Notes: generated by a model from the letters alone, not told the origin. A stretch of 64,000 nt of DNA from Globodera rostochiensis (GCA_018350325.1 JAEVLN010000002.1:3374295-3438294), one strand, 5' to 3'. Positions 33,777 to 46,653 are shown, numbered from the stretch's first letter. Made by a program: numbers and translations.

Positions 33777-34639
33777 ATCCACAAGGGAAGAGAATATTCA
33801 TTCGCTCTCTTTGTCCGATGTAACTCCCCCCCCCCCTCTCCCCCCTCACAACGCCCAATTAATCCGAATTCGCCCAATCGCATCCAATCGATTCGAATGG
33901 GAATGGACGCGGAATCCGTCTCCATTCACTCGTTCATTCATCCGCCCCCGCCACCCCTCCACAATTATTGCACATACCCCCCCCCCATCCATATGTTATA
34001 TTCCATCCAATCGCCTTTGATGGTCATAATGTGCCGGTGTCTTGGGAAATTTAATTGCCAAAGTGCCCAAGGGAATATTCCCTTGGGGCTTTTTCCTTGA
34101 GCCTTATGTTAAGGCTTTAACGTTCCCCCTCCCCCCCCCCCATTAGACCTTTACTGATGACGGACCCCCATTAGACCTTTACTGATGACGGAGTGGATTT
34201 TGCTTGCTTGTGACTCATTTTAAAGTCCGCCCCCTTTCTTCCAACATCGATGAAGGATAACATAAAAAAGGCTTCTGCTGGAAGGAAAATTGCATTGTTT
34301 TGCTTACGGCGCCGGGTGAAAAGGGAGAGGGATGGGGGGGGGGGCGTTTAGACATTTAGTCGATGATTATCGGTCCCTTTGATCACCGTCGTCCATTAGG
34401 CCTTTCCGGGATGGTCAGCAGATCGATACTCACTCCTTTATGAAAAAGAGAATTACACCGCTCCAACCCTCGACCGGAAATTCTCTCCACGATTATTTAT
34501 TACCACTTCCAATGGAGTGTACTTTCTCACTTCTTTCCCACTAGTTTACTTTTAATTCGATTGATTTGCAAAACATTGCCCCCTTCCCTCGCCCCCCCCC
34601 CCCCAACCGGTCTCCCCCCACCCCTCTGGGGAAAGGGCA
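33777..34639. other. Intergenic region
   Basis: No gene seen. Contains a direct repeat of CATTAGACCTTTACTGATGACGG-type sequence (34140-34192), C-runs, and a G11 run near 34335. Confidence 0.4.
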
Positions 34640-37485
34640 AACTCCCTCCCTCCTTCCCTCCCTCTCTCTTTCCCATCCCTCTCTCTTTCCCTTCCTCTCT
34701 CCCTCCTTCCCTCCGTCTCTCCTCCCTCTCTCCCTCCCTCCCTCCCTTCCCTCTCTCTTTCCGGCTTCCCTCCCTCCCTCTTTCCCTGCTTCCCTCCCTC
34801 CCTCTTTCCCTCCTTCCCTCCTCCCTCTTTCCCTCCTTCCCTCCCTCCCTCTTTCCCTCCCTCCCTCTCTCCCTCCCTCCTCTCTCTTTCCCTCCCTCCC
34901 TCCCTCCTTCTTCCCTCCCTCCCTCCTTCTCTCTTTCCCCCCTCCCTCTTTCCCTCCCTCCCTCTTTCCCTCCCTCCCTCTCTCCCTCCTTCCCTCCGCT
35001 CTCCTCCCTCTCTCCCTCCCTCCCTCCCTCCCTCTCTCTTTCCCTGCTTCCCTCCCTCCTCTTTCCCTCCTTCCCTCCCTCCCTCTTTCCCTCCCTCCCT
35101 CTCTCCCTCCCTCCTTTCTCTTTCCCTCCCTCCCTCCCTCCTTCTTTCCCTCCCTCCCTCCTTCTCTCTTTCCCTCCTCCCTCTTTCCCTCCCTCCCTCT
35201 TTCCCTCCCTCCCTCTCTCCCTCCTTCCTTCCGTTCTCCTCCCTCTCTCCCTCCCTCCCTCCCTCTCTCTTTCCCTGCTTCCCTCCCTCTCTCTTCCCTG
35301 CTTCCCTCCCTCCCTCTTTCCCTGCTTCCCTCCCTCCCTCTTTCCCTCCTTCCTCCCTCCCTCTTTCCCTCCCTCCCTCTTTCCCTCCCTCCCTCTCTCC
35401 CTCCCTCCTTCCTCTTTCCCTCCCTCCCTCCCTCCTTCTTTCCCTCCCTCCCTCCTTCTCTCTTTCCCTCCTCCTTCTCTCTTTCCCTCCCTCCTTCCCT
35501 CCTTCTTTCCCTCCCTCCCTCCTTCTCTCTTCCTTCCCTCCCTCCCTCCTTCTTTCCCTCCCTCCCTCCTTCTCTCTTTCCCTCCCTCTTCTCTCTTTCC
35601 CTCCCTCCTTCCCTCCTTCTTTCCCTCCCTCCCTCCCTCTCTCTTTCCATCCCTCTCTCTTTCCCTTCCTCTCTCCCTCCTTCCCTCCGTCTCTCCTCCC
35701 TCTCTCCTCCGTCTCTCCTCCCTCTCTCCCTCCCTCCCTCCCTCCCTCTCTCTTTCCCTGCTTCCTCCCTCCCTCTTTCCCTCCTTCCCTCCCTCCCTCT
35801 TTCCCTCCCTCCCTCTCTCCCTCCTCCTTCTCTCTTTCCCTCCCTCCCTCCCTCCTTCTTTCCCTCCCTCCCTCCTTCTCTCTTCCCTCCCTCCCTCTTT
35901 CCCTCCCTCCCTCTTTCCCTCCCTCCCTCTCTCCCTCCTTCCTCCGTCTCTCCTCCCTCTCTCCCTCCCTCCCTCCCTCTCTCTTTCCCTGCTTCCCTCC
36001 CCTCTCTTTCCCTGCTTCCCTCCCTCCCTCTTTCCCTGCTTCCCTCCCTCCCTCTTTCCCCCTTCCCTCCCTCCCTCTTTCCCTCCCTCCCTCTTTCCCT
36101 CCCTCCCTCTCTCCCTCCCCCTTCTCTCTTTCCCTCCCTCCCTCCCTCCTTCTTTCCCTCCCTCCCTCCTTCTCTCTTCCCTCCCTCCTTCTCTCTTTCC
36201 CTCCCTCCTTCCCTCCTTCTTTCCCTCCCTCCCTCCTCTCTCTTTCCTTCCCTCCCTCCCTCCCTCCTTTCCCTCCCTCCCTCCCTCCTTCTTTCCTCCC
36301 TCCCTCCTTCTCTCTTTCCCTCCCTCCCTCTTTCCCTCCCTCCCTCTTTCCCTCCTCCCTCTCTCCCTCCTTCCCTCCGTCTCTCCTCCCTCTCTCCCTC
36401 CCTCCCTCCCTCCCCTCTCTTTCCCTGCTTCCCTCCCTCCCTCTTTCCCTCCTTCCCTCCCTCCCTCTTTCCCCCCTCCCTCTCTCCCTCCCTCCTTCTC
36501 TCTTTCCCTCCCTCCCTCCCTCCTTCTTTCCCCCCTCCCTCCTTCTCTCTTTCCCTCCCTCCCTCTTTCCCTCCCTCCCTCTTTCCCTCCCCCCTCTCTC
36601 CCTCCTTCCTTCCGTCTCTCCTCCCTCTCTCCCTCCCTCCCTCCCTCTCTTTTCCCTGCTTCCCTCCCTCTCTCTTTCCCTGCTTCCCTCCCTCCCTCTT
36701 TCCCTGCTTCCTCCCTCCCTCTTTCCCTCCTTCCCTCCCTCCCTCTTTCCCTCCCTCCCTCTTTCCCTCCTCCCTCTCTCCCTCCCTCCTTCTCTCTTTC
36801 CCTCCCTCCCTCCCTCCTTCTTTCCCTCCTCCCTCCTTCTCTCTTTCCCTCCCTCCTTCTCTCTTTCCCTCCCTCCTTCCCTCCTTTTTCCCTCCCTCCC
36901 TCCTTCTCTCTTTCCTTCCCTCCCTCCCTCCTTCTTTCCCTCCCTCCTCCTTCTCTCTTTCCCTCCCTCCTTCTCTCTTTCCCTCCCTCCTTCCCTCCTT
37001 CTTTCCTCCCTCCCTCCCTCTCTCTTTCCCATCCCTCTCTCTTTCCCTTCCTCTCTCCCTCCTCCCTCCGTCTCTCCTCCCTCTCTCCCTCCGTCTCTCC
37101 TCCCTCTCTCCCTCCCTCCCTCCTCCCTCTCTCTTTCCCTGCTTCCCTCCCTCCCTCTTTCCCTCCTTCCCTCCCTCCCTCTTCCCTCCCTCCCTCTCTC
37201 CCTCCCTCCTTCTCTCTTTCCCTCCCTCCCTCCCTCCTTCTTCCCTCCCTCCCTCCTTCTCTCTTTCCCTCCCTCCCTCCTTCTCTCTTTCCCTCCCTCC
37301 TCTTTCCCTCCCTCCCTCTTTCCCTCCCTCCCTCTCTCCCTCTCTCCCCCCTCCCTCTTCCCTCCCACCCTCTTTCCCTCCCTCCCTCTCTCTTTCCCTC
37401 CCTCCTTCTCTTTTCCCTCCCTCCTTCCCTCCTTCTTTCCCTCCCTCCCTCCTTCTCTCTTTCCCTCCCTCCCTCTTCTTCCCGT
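34640..37485. repeat. 2.9-kb polypyrimidine satellite (CCCTCCCTCTTTC), with higher-order structure
   Basis: The plus strand is almost pure C and T, built from CCTCCCTC and TTTCCCTC words of 4-13 bp. Rarer words such as CCCTGCTTCC and CCGTCTCTCC, and ATCCCTCTCTCTTTCCC near 34676, 35650 and 37030, recur at long intervals, suggesting a higher-order unit of several hundred bp to about 1.4 kb. Long open frames on both strands (Ser/Pro/Leu or Arg/Glu/Gly) are artefacts. Such tracts can form triplex H-DNA. Confidence 0.93.
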
Positions 37486-39780
37486 TTCTTCACCCAACCA
37501 CAGTTTCTTCTCATACCAACCTCCCCCTCCGTCCTCTCTCTTCTTCTTCCGACAGTTATTCCCTCCCTATTCCCAGCAATTCCTTTCCTTTGTGTACGTG
37601 CTGCATTCAATACACACTCTGGTTGAGATGCGCGGCTTCTGCTGCTGCTGCTTGGGACCAAAGTGGGGGAAGAAGGAAAGGTCCGTTAGCCATTAGCAAT
37701 TGCACACATTCATTTCGTCATCAGCAGTTAGCCCGAGCTTTCGTTTGGCTTTTAAAACTTTCATTGTCTTATCGACCAAAAGTTTAGTACGAAAAAACAG
37801 CGTAAATAAATTATTTGGTCAAAATTTACAGCCCCAAATAATTACCAAAAGTTTCCGCTGGCAAATGGTCGGGAAATGCTGTGTGTTGGGCAAACTTTAC
37901 GATCACACAAATAAATATTTAGTGATTTGCCTCCAATTGCCCCCCCCCCAATCAATCGGTCGATCAATCACTAAAGACAAAAGCATTGGGGAAGAGGCTG
38001 AAAGGTTCAGTTTGTTCGCCCACCCATTCTTTCCCGAACTTTTAGACTATCGAATTGTCTTTGTCTAATTTTGACAATTTTGTCCCATTGTCTTATTATA
38101 TCATTTTCTGATATTTTGACAACATATTCAAATTTGATGAGCCTTAAGGCACTGCCATCCCATTTTCTCCCCCCCCCCTTAAACGCTTTGTGTAATCAAA
38201 ATGGCCGTTGTAACATTGACGACATTTCGTTTGTCCAGCTGAACGGCTGTCCTATCGCCCCAATTCTATAGGAAACTTGACCACAGCTTTTAATCGTATG
38301 GCCGACCATTTTCCCTTTGACCCACGCCCTAAGGCAGAGAATCTGGGCTATTAATTTCCGGTAATTATCTCATTGAATTCTTTAAGAATTTACGTTATTA
38401 ATGATTTCCTTTTGGGAATTTGGGAAAGGGCTGCTGATAAAGAACTCAACTCGGGAAATGGGGGCCGGGAGAGGGCGGAATTGAAAATAAAAGGGAACAT
38501 TGAAATTCGACCCCCCCCCCCCCCCCCCCAAAGCGTTTTGAGTCGGACCGCCGTCGATGGGACTGTACTTTAAATAATTGACACTTAGCCTTTGTTGAAA
38601 AAGACAAGACAAAATTAGGCTGAAAAGGCAAAAAAGTATTTTGATTCCATGAACATTTTTATTTATTGTTTTACATTTTCCGTTTACGTTTTATTGTGTC
38701 CGGTTACGGTAGTTCGAAAATTTAATCAAACCCATTGCTCCAACCCCGTAGGCGTTTCCTTTTTCTTTTTGCAACAAATTCCTTGGTGATTTTCCTAAAA
38801 TAACTTTAATTCATAAAAAAACAAATTCCAATTCACACGCCATTTTTAGTCTTTTTGCCTTGACTATACCGTTCATCCAGATTGTCTCCCGCCGCCGGTT
38901 GCTTGGACAACGCGGCGGGCTTTCTGTGGGCGGCTTAGTGTCTTTCATCCATTCCTCCTCATATTGTTATTATTCATTCTTTCCCCCCCCCCCCCCCCCC
39001 CCCCTCCTCCGTTCATTCCCGACAGCGTTTAATCCTTCACCATAATCTCCCCGTTCGCGTCCAATCCAATCTCTTCGCACCTCCATCCCATGTCTATTAG
39101 CCGCCCACAAATTCCTTTGCACTACCAACTCACACATCCGCCACCAAACGGATAAATAATAATCCTCTGGCCAAGATCGGCCAACTTTGTTTGCCCCGCT
39201 CATTTAATCAAATTGAATTCTTTCATCCATCAACCATTTTAATAGACAGATTCAACTAAGAGGCTTTTTGTCCTCAAAGCTCTAATTGAGTCTTTTGCTT
39301 CTCAAACTCCTTCACTTTGCTGTTCTCAGTCTCTTCAGGTTACTCCACTTTCTGTTGGAGCTTTTGTCATCAATGTCTGAATATTGTAGTGCAGCGGCGG
39401 TGGAAACGTACGGAATGAATTGTGACAATGATCGGCGATTAGTCACCCTGAGCCGATGAATGGGCGGGGGGGCGGGGGGGGGGGGGGGAGGGCTTTCTTT
39501 CCCCCAAGGGTTTCACTGTCCCAATCCTCACTTTGTTTGTTGTCCCGCTTCCCCCACTCCCTTTCCATCAATTCAATTTGATTCCTTTTTACTTTTGCCA
39601 ATGCGCCCCTTCCGCCCCTTTTCCTTCCTGCCGATGTCGTCTTCGATGTTAGACTCTTCCGTCCCATTAAAGGATGGATAACGTTCGTTCTCTCCATCAT
39701 CCCTTTGGGTTGGGCAAAAGTCCTCCCCCCTCCGTTCTCATCTTTCTTCGTTCCCCGGGCGTAGGATGTAATCGAGGCTA
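37486..39780. other. Gene-poor region
   Basis: No supported exon. C-runs of 9-19 occur near 37943, 38170, 38511 and 38983, and a G12 run near 39476. Short open frames lack domain or splice support. Confidence 0.4.
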
Positions 39781-39789
39781 ATGCGATAA

Positions 39790-40420
39790 GCCCCCCCCCC
39801 CTCCCATTCCCCTCAGTCTCCCTCCCCCCTTACTTCATTCCCCCCCCCCCCCCTCTGCCCTCAGACTTCCCCCACCTTTCCTTCCCTCCCTCCCTCAGTC
39901 TTCCCTCCCCCCTCCCATCAGCCCCCCCCCATTCCCTCAGTCTCCGTCCCCCCTCCCCTCAGACTTCCCCCACCTTTCCTTCCCTCCCTCCCTCGTCTCC
40001 CCCCCCCCCCTCTCAGTCTTCCCCCCCCCCCTCCCATTCCCCTCAGTCTCCCTCCCCCTTACTTCATTCTCCCCCCCCCCCCGCCCTCAGACTTCCCCCA
40101 CCTTTCCTTCCCCCCTCCCTCCCTCCCTCCCTCAGTCTTCCCCCCCCCTTACTTCCCTCCCCCCCCCTCCCTCAGCTCCCCCCCCCATTCCCCTGTCTCC
40201 CCCCCCCTTACTTCCCTCCCCCCCCCCTCCATCAGCTCCCCCCCCCCATTCCCCTGTCTCCCCCCCCCCCTTACTTCCCTCCCCCCCCTCCATCAGCTCC
40301 CCCCCCCCATTCCCCTGTCTCCCCCCCCCCCCTTACTTCCCTCCCCCCCCCCCTCCCATCAGCTCCCCCCCCCCATTCCCCTGTCTCCCCCCCCCCTTAC
40401 TTCATCCCCCCCTCTTCCAT
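39790..40420. repeat. C-rich minisatellite (CCCTTACTTCCCTCCC, CCATTCCCCTGTCTCCC units)
   Basis: Multiple irregular 50-65 bp units with long C-runs between words like CATCAGCTCC, CCATTCCCCTGTCTCC and CCCTCAGACTTCCCCC. Later copies (40140-40400) are more regular than early ones. Confidence 0.9.
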
Positions 40421-41523
40421 CACCCGCTCGTCGTTATCACATCCCCGCATTTGTCTCCACAATTGCGACAATTTCCCATGGAAGGTCCGGGCTAAAGTCG
40501 ATACTTTGTTTTGAGGGTGGCCGCAGGACTCGATTTGGCCATATTCTTTTGGCCAAGTTCGAAGCTCTCCCCCCCCCCCCCCTCTCCTTTCTCCCTCTTT
40601 GGTGTCTCTGCTCCCACGGGCATTCTCTGCTCTTCTCAGGGCCTTACCCTCTCACAAACATAAATTCCCCGCCATTTTCATCCCCCATTCTCGTATTCCC
40701 CCCCATTCTCCCCGTGGTGGTTGCTGATGCAGCTCCCCTCCCCTCACCTAACAGTGCCATTTGTTAACCCGGTCTTTTCCCTCTAAGGGCCGCCAGGCTG
40801 CCAATTGGACCCGATGACATGGTCAGCGGGGAAATTGAGCCAATTTTCATATTCCTTTGTAAAAGGAAGACAAAACGCTAAAATTCTTTATTTTTCACCC
40901 CCCCCCCTTCCCTTTCGGCGGCTTTCTTTTTCTTTCCTTCCCTTCACCACTCTTTTCTACCAGTCTCCTCAGCTTCTTCGAGTGCCAAAGCAATTGCGGT
41001 CTTCCTTCCGGTCGACCTCTTCCTTCGTCCTCATCTGAGCTTTGTCAAGAGGCGCAAGAGGGCAGTGGAAGGAGCACAAATAGTGAATTTGAGAGAAGTC
41101 ATTGCCCGCCCCCTTACTCTCGCCTCCGGTGACTCTTTTTCCATTCCCTTCCCCTCCGGCGCCTTCTCGCCTCCGAATGTTGCTGAATGCCACAAAACAT
41201 TCATTTGCCAAATGTCCAGACCGGGACCAAATGCACAAAAAGTGCTCACATTCCGCTAATTTTGGGTGAGCGACGACATTTAAAGAAGCGATGAAGCGGG
41301 GGCAAAAAGGAGGAAAAGGGATAAAGGGCGCGCAAAGGGAATTCGTTTGGGGGGGGGGGAAGGCTTTTCCCTTTCATCCGGCAACCAATCGCATAAAATG
41401 TGGGAAAATCCTTCCTCTCCCTCCTACGACCTCCGCGTTTTGTTCACTTAACATTTTCACATTTTCAGAACGAATCCCTTCCAAATATTCAAATCGTTCC
41501 TTCTATTCGATTTGCTCTGCAAA
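40421..41523. other. apl-1 upstream region
   Basis: No gene seen. A CACATTTTCAG acceptor about 55 bp before the apl-1 start could be a trans-splice or 5'UTR splice site. Confidence 0.4.
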
Positions 41524-44500
41524 TGCCGCAATTACTGACGGCACTTCTTCTGCTTTTCTTTCTGTTCAGCACTTTTGCTGCGGGGACTGAGGTGCGCAAA
41601 TCGCTTTTTTGGCTATGGTAACGAATTGCGGTCCCGACGAAAAAAAATTTTAAAAATTCAGAATGAATTTTTTTAGGATAAAAAAAATACGTAGAACACG
41701 AATCCAAGCTCAGATTTTGCGAATGTCGAACCCCGACCCCGAATTCGAACATTTTTCGAAATTTCAGAAACGTAAAAAATAATATTTACATATGAATCCA
41801 AAAATAAAAGGTTATTTTTGAAATTTCGAAAAATGTTCGAATTCGGGTTCGGGGTTCGGCATTCGTAAAATCCGAGCTCGGATTCGTGTTCTACGCTTAT
41901 TTTTACCCTAGAAAACATGCATTTAAAATAATAAACATCCACAAATTTTTTTAAAATTTTCGTCGGGACCGCAATTCGTTACCATTGCCGCTTTTTTACC
42001 TGATTTAGGCAATATTTGCAAAAAACGAATTGTTTTGTGTTTTTTGGAGTATAATAAAATTCATAATTCGATGGGACAGAATATAAACAGTTTTCAGGAG
42101 CCTGGCAGCAGCAGTTCCGGCACCAGTAAGAAGAAGCATGAGCACTTCATGCCGCTGGTGGCCTTCCAGTGCGGCTACAGAAACAAATTTATGAATGCTG
42201 AGGGTCGTTGGCAGGACGACCCGAGCAGTGTGGCGAGCTGTTTGCACGGGAAGTACGACGTTCTGAAATACTGCAAAAGGGTCGGTACCTTCCATTTGCC
42301 TTCCTTTGGGACACCTAAAGCTTCTGCCCTTCTTCAAGGTGTATCCGGGCGAACAGATCAGCAACATCGTCGAGTATTCGCATCTGACCCGAATCGGCCA
42401 TTGGTGTCGCGAGGACGGCTCCGATTGTCACCACCAATTCACCGTCCGACCATTCCGCTGCATTGGTAAGCCGAGGACGGATTTTTCGTTTTGCTCAAAA
42501 CCGACTTAAACTAATTGAAAACTCTTTTTTGGAAGTAATTCATTAATTTTAGCGGGCGAATTTGTGACCGAGTCGCTGCAAGTGCCGAACCGTTGTCACT
42601 TCAGTCACATCGCCGGCAAAGATAAATGCAACGACTATAAGTTTTGGAACTCCAAATCGGACGAAGAATGCGCCAAAAAGGCAATTTTTGGAAATTTATG
42701 TGGTGGAATTTCTCAATTTTTGCCTTGTTTAGAAGGATTCGATCAAAGGCCAATCAATGCGACCCCGTTCATTCGCTATTTTGGAACCGTGCGGGTTGGG
42801 AATGTTCCGTGGCGTGGAGTTTGTGTGCTGTCCACGCGATTTGGAGGAACGCATTGAAAAAGTAGTGGACTTGGAGGCCGAGGTGGGCAAATTAAAGAGC
42901 GACAGCAACGACAATGATGATGATGAGGAGGAGGAGGACGATGACGAGGAGTACGACGACGAGGACGAAGAAGGAGGTTTGGAGGGGTCAGACTGTGGAG
43001 GGACTCCTGGACTGATTTTTAGATGAAAAATCCGTAAAGAAAGAGTCGGCAGATGCCAAGGCCGAGCAGGACCCGTACTTCAAGGACGACCTGCAAAGCA
43101 ACGAGCACGAACGTTTTCGCGAGGCTGAGGAAAGGCTGGAGAAGCGCCACCGGAAGATGGTGACCAAAGTGATCACGGAATGGAGTGAACTGTTCGAGCG
43201 GTACAATAAAATGAAGGAAAAGGACCCCAAGGGAGCGGAGCAGTACAAGCGCAACATGTGGGCAAATTTGCCAATATTTTGGCACTTCTAAGTGCATTTA
43301 CCATAAAGGACCGCCAAATTTCGAAAGACGGTGGCGGCGCTTGAGGCGGAAAACAAAGAACAGCGAAAACAAATTGAAGAATTGCATGACGAAAGGGTGC
43401 AGACGGCGCTGAACGAGAAGAAGCGCCAGGTGATGACCAATGACCACATTTCATAATTTGTTCACTAAACACCAAATAAATGTTAAGGCTACCCATGAAT
43501 ACCGGGCCGCGTTGGCCGTCCAAGTGGGCCAGGCCAACAAACAGAATGTGCTGCGAACGCTGAAGAATTACATACGGGCGGAGGAGAAGGACCGGCAGCA
43601 CATGCTCAACCGGTACAGACACTTGCTGCGTTCGGACCCCGAGGTTTGCTGTCTATTTGACTAACAAAGTTTCGCTTAGCGGCGGACTTATGATTTTATG
43701 TTTTTAGGCTGCCGTTTCCTTTGAGCCGGTGCTGCTCCATCGTTTGCGTTACATTGACTTGCGAATCAACGGAACGTTGGCCATGTTGCGCGACTTTCCG
43801 GTGCTCGAGAAGGAAACCCGACCGTTGGCAAGTGCGTTGGCACTCTTTTGCTTGGACAAATAAAATGAAAGGCCCGTAGCATTTTTCGGAAGTTTTGACT
43901 TTTTCTCGGACTTTTGGGTAAAAACCTTAATTTTTTGAGTTAAGTAGCCTTTTGGAAATCGTACCGACGCGAAAATACTCCCGAGGTGTTGGACGAACTG
44001 ACGGCGAAGAAGGAGGGCGGCCGATATTTAAGCGACGAGGAACGCAATGAGCGATTGATTCGATTGTACAAACAGAACTTTGAACGGCACCACCCCGGCA
44101 ACCATCTGACACTGAAACTGCAGGAATTGGCACCGAAAACGAAGAGCAAAATGGCGACCACCTCCACAGTTCCGATCACGACGCACAAATCGATGGTTGT
44201 TTCGCTCAAAGACGTGCTAAAGGAACGCAAAACGGCAGATGAAGCTGAGGAGGACTCGGACGAGGACCAGGTCGGCGGTTGAAAGCATTTTGGGTGGGAA
44301 ATGAGAATTAACAAAAGCAGAAAAAAACTATCGAAACTGGTTTGGTATTCCGGACTTCCTGACATTTATTTTCCCTCAGTTCGAAGAGGACGAGGAAAGT
44401 GAGGAAAAAACGACGCCTTTCACAACGACCACCGCCGCCCCGAAGCGAATTCACGTGGAACTGCTGAATGGAGAGGAGGGGAAGAAGTCGAAGACGGACA

Positions 44501-45124
44501 AGGAGAAGCCGGCCAAGCTGATGAGCAGCAAGTTGTCCTCATCGTCGTCGTCGAGCGGCAGTGAAGAGAGTGCCGAAGGAGAGGAAGAGGCTGACGAGGA
44601 CGAGGACAACGAAGCGACGGGCGAAATGCTGAAGGCCGATGGGGAGGCGAAGAAAAAACATTTGCGTGTGGACATTGAGCCTATCGTTTTGGCACCCGCC
44701 CCCGGCGAACTTGTTGGAGACTCTCTGCCCTCCGTCTCCGAGAAACACCACCACCATCGCTTAGAGACGGCGGAGGACGACGATTCGGTGTTCGGCCGGT
44801 GGTTGGCCCAGACCAACCTTCTGCTGGGGTTGGTAACGTTGACATTGACCGTGCTGGCCGTTGTCGTGCTGTTGAGAAGGCGACGGAATCGACACCCCGG
44901 ATTCATTGAGGTGAGTGCCAGGGTCTTCTTTCCAATTGCCGTGAGGAAAGTTCAAATGCGGTTATTTGAGGTCGAGGTATGCACTCCGGAGGAACGCCAT
45001 GTGACCGGAATGCAAGTGAACGGTTACGAAAACCGTAAGGCCTTGCCTTTGTTCTGCTTTAGTTCTAATTGCTTTCCGCTTTTCAGCCACTTACTCATTC
45101 TTCGAGGGGAAGAACGCCTGCTGA
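41524..45124 (+). CDS. apl-1: Amyloid-precursor-like protein
   Basis: A single-pass membrane protein of the APP family, with roles in development and synapses in worms. Exon 1 (41524-41590) is a signal peptide (LLTALLLLFFLFSTFAAG). The E1 domain follows: FMPLVAFQCGYRNKFMNAEG, SNIVEYSHLTRIGHWCRE, RPFRCI, LQVPNRCHFSHI, DKCNDYKFW and RSFAILEPCGLGMFRGVEF-VCC. A long Asp/Glu-rich segment leads to the E2 domain: KRHRKMVTKVITEWSELFE, YIRAEEKDRQHMLNRYRHLL and LRYIDLRINGTLAMLRDFPV. A second acidic/Ser region precedes the transmembrane helix LVTLTLTVLAVVVLLRRRR. The cytoplasmic tail has VCTPEERHVTGMQVNGYENP then TYSFFE, carrying the YENPTY sorting motif, and stops at 45122-45124. No Kunitz insert is seen, as in C. 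elegans. Intron 1 carries a 378-bp palindromic element. Confidence 0.97.
41611..41988. mobile_element. Palindromic foldback/MULE-like element in apl-1 intron 1
   Basis: Two arms of about 180 bp form one hairpin (ATGGTAACGAATTGCGGTCC at the ends, each arm holding the TCGAATTCGGGTTCGGGGTT module). A 9-bp direct repeat CGCTTTTTT flanks it (41602-41610 and 41989-41997). Confidence 0.82.
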
Positions 45125-45800
45125 GCAGGTTCGATGGAATTGGACAAGACGGAACTCGAAGGAAAGAACTGGAGAAACCAACGGAAAGCGTGAATCTCCC
45201 AAGAATTGACCACATTCGCCCCTTACTTCAATTTGTAACTTTAATTCTCCATTTCAGTTTTTCATCCTTCCTTTATCACCGATTTATTCTAATTCCTTCT
45301 CGCCAAACTATTTTATTACGCAATAATTTGTGGGCAATCGGACGGAATTTTCACATCAAAAACAGTGGCGGAGTTGGGATTTCGCGTTCTGATAAAGCTC
45401 CCTATTTCTCCCGTTCGCTTGTCATTTGGACAGTGAAGAGCTCCAGGACCACAAGCATCAGACCACCACTTCCCTCCGTAAGTCCATTGTATTCTCCCAA
45501 ACACAAATCCGTTGCTGTTCATTTTTAGCCTCCTACTTTGTTCCACCAACACATTTCTACTTTCTTCTTCCACACACTTTCTTCGTTTTTACTTATTCGA
45601 CAATAAAAAAATCTGTACTTAAAAGTAACTTTGGTAATAGTAGGGTTTGTCCCCCCCCCTTTTTTAGAAAATTTTTCAAGAGTTGATTAAGGGTGATTCA
45701 AGGGGATTCGGGGGCGTAGAATCAAAATCTAATATTAGTTTCTTGTTTCGACTATGACAACTCAGCTACGGTCGACTTTTTTTTGTTACAACTTTCTTCA
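45125..45800. other. apl-1 3' flank
   Basis: An open frame continues past the apl-1 stop in another phase but has no family signal. AT-rich, one C9 run near 45650. Confidence 0.4.
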
Positions 45801-46420
45801 GGTAAAACCCCAACTCGTTCCCGGCTAACTCGTTCACCCCCAACTCGTTCCCCACCCCGACTCGTTCCCTTTACCCCGACTTTAAAAAAAATTTTGGTTT
45901 TAAAAGTCGACAAAAAGGTCTGTCTCGGGGTATACCGTGGTCTAGAATTCGATTCTGACCTCCATTTGATCAATTCTGAACCCCTAACCCAAATTCGAAC
46001 ACAATTTTTTTTTTGAAAAAAATGAATGTGCTTTTTGAAGATTTTTGTTACAGAAAATCGATTTTGAAAAAAAAAATTAGAAAAATTTTTTCATTTCGGC
46101 TCCAAGGTTCGGAACCGAATCAAAATAGTAACCCTAAAACCCCAAAAACCCCTAGAATAACTTTTAACCTTTAAAAAAACTTTTTTCAAAAATTTTTTGT
46201 TTTTTTTGCAAAAAAACTTGTTTTCGACTAATTGTTCGAATGTGGGTACTGGGTTCGACATACGCAAAAACCCCGATTCGTGTTCTACGCTCGATTGTAC
46301 GAATTTTGAGGTTTTTTGCCATTTTTATTAAGGGGAACGAGTCGGGTGTGAGGAACGAGTCAGGTGTGGGGAACGAGTTGGGGGTGAACGAGTTAGCCGG
46401 GAACGAGTCGTCCTCCGTCC
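45801..46420. mobile_element. Foldback/MULE-like element (AACGAGTCGGG tandem termini)
   Basis: 620 bp. Ends GGTAAAACCCC / GGACGGAGGACG, the same two end types as the element at 8989-9386, followed inward by tandem AACTCGTTCCC units. Exact 9-bp duplication CTTTCTTCA (45792-45800 and 46421-46429). Interior holds two copies of the TCGAATTCGGG module. Confidence 0.9.
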
Positions 46421-46653
46421 CTTTCTTCATACTATAAGCGATTTTTTATTTCGCAAAAAAGTACAGTTAGTTGTCTGTGGTGGTTAGGTTTCACTATTTT
46501 TGTACTGAAATGTCCCTTTTACACTGGGACTCAGTTGGCCGGTATCTAAATCGCGTCTGATCGGCTTTTCTCACATCTTGACCGGTTTGTCTCGTCGAGA
46601 GCTCTCGAATGATATTAAATTTGTTGCAATTGATCTACAGGAAGATACTACAG

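Noticed and set aside
34527..37787. Open frames of more than 1000 codons on both strands (Arg/Glu/Gly and Ser/Pro/Leu)
   Set aside because: They are translations of a pyrimidine satellite in which stops cannot occur; composition is pure repeat and several frames are open at once.
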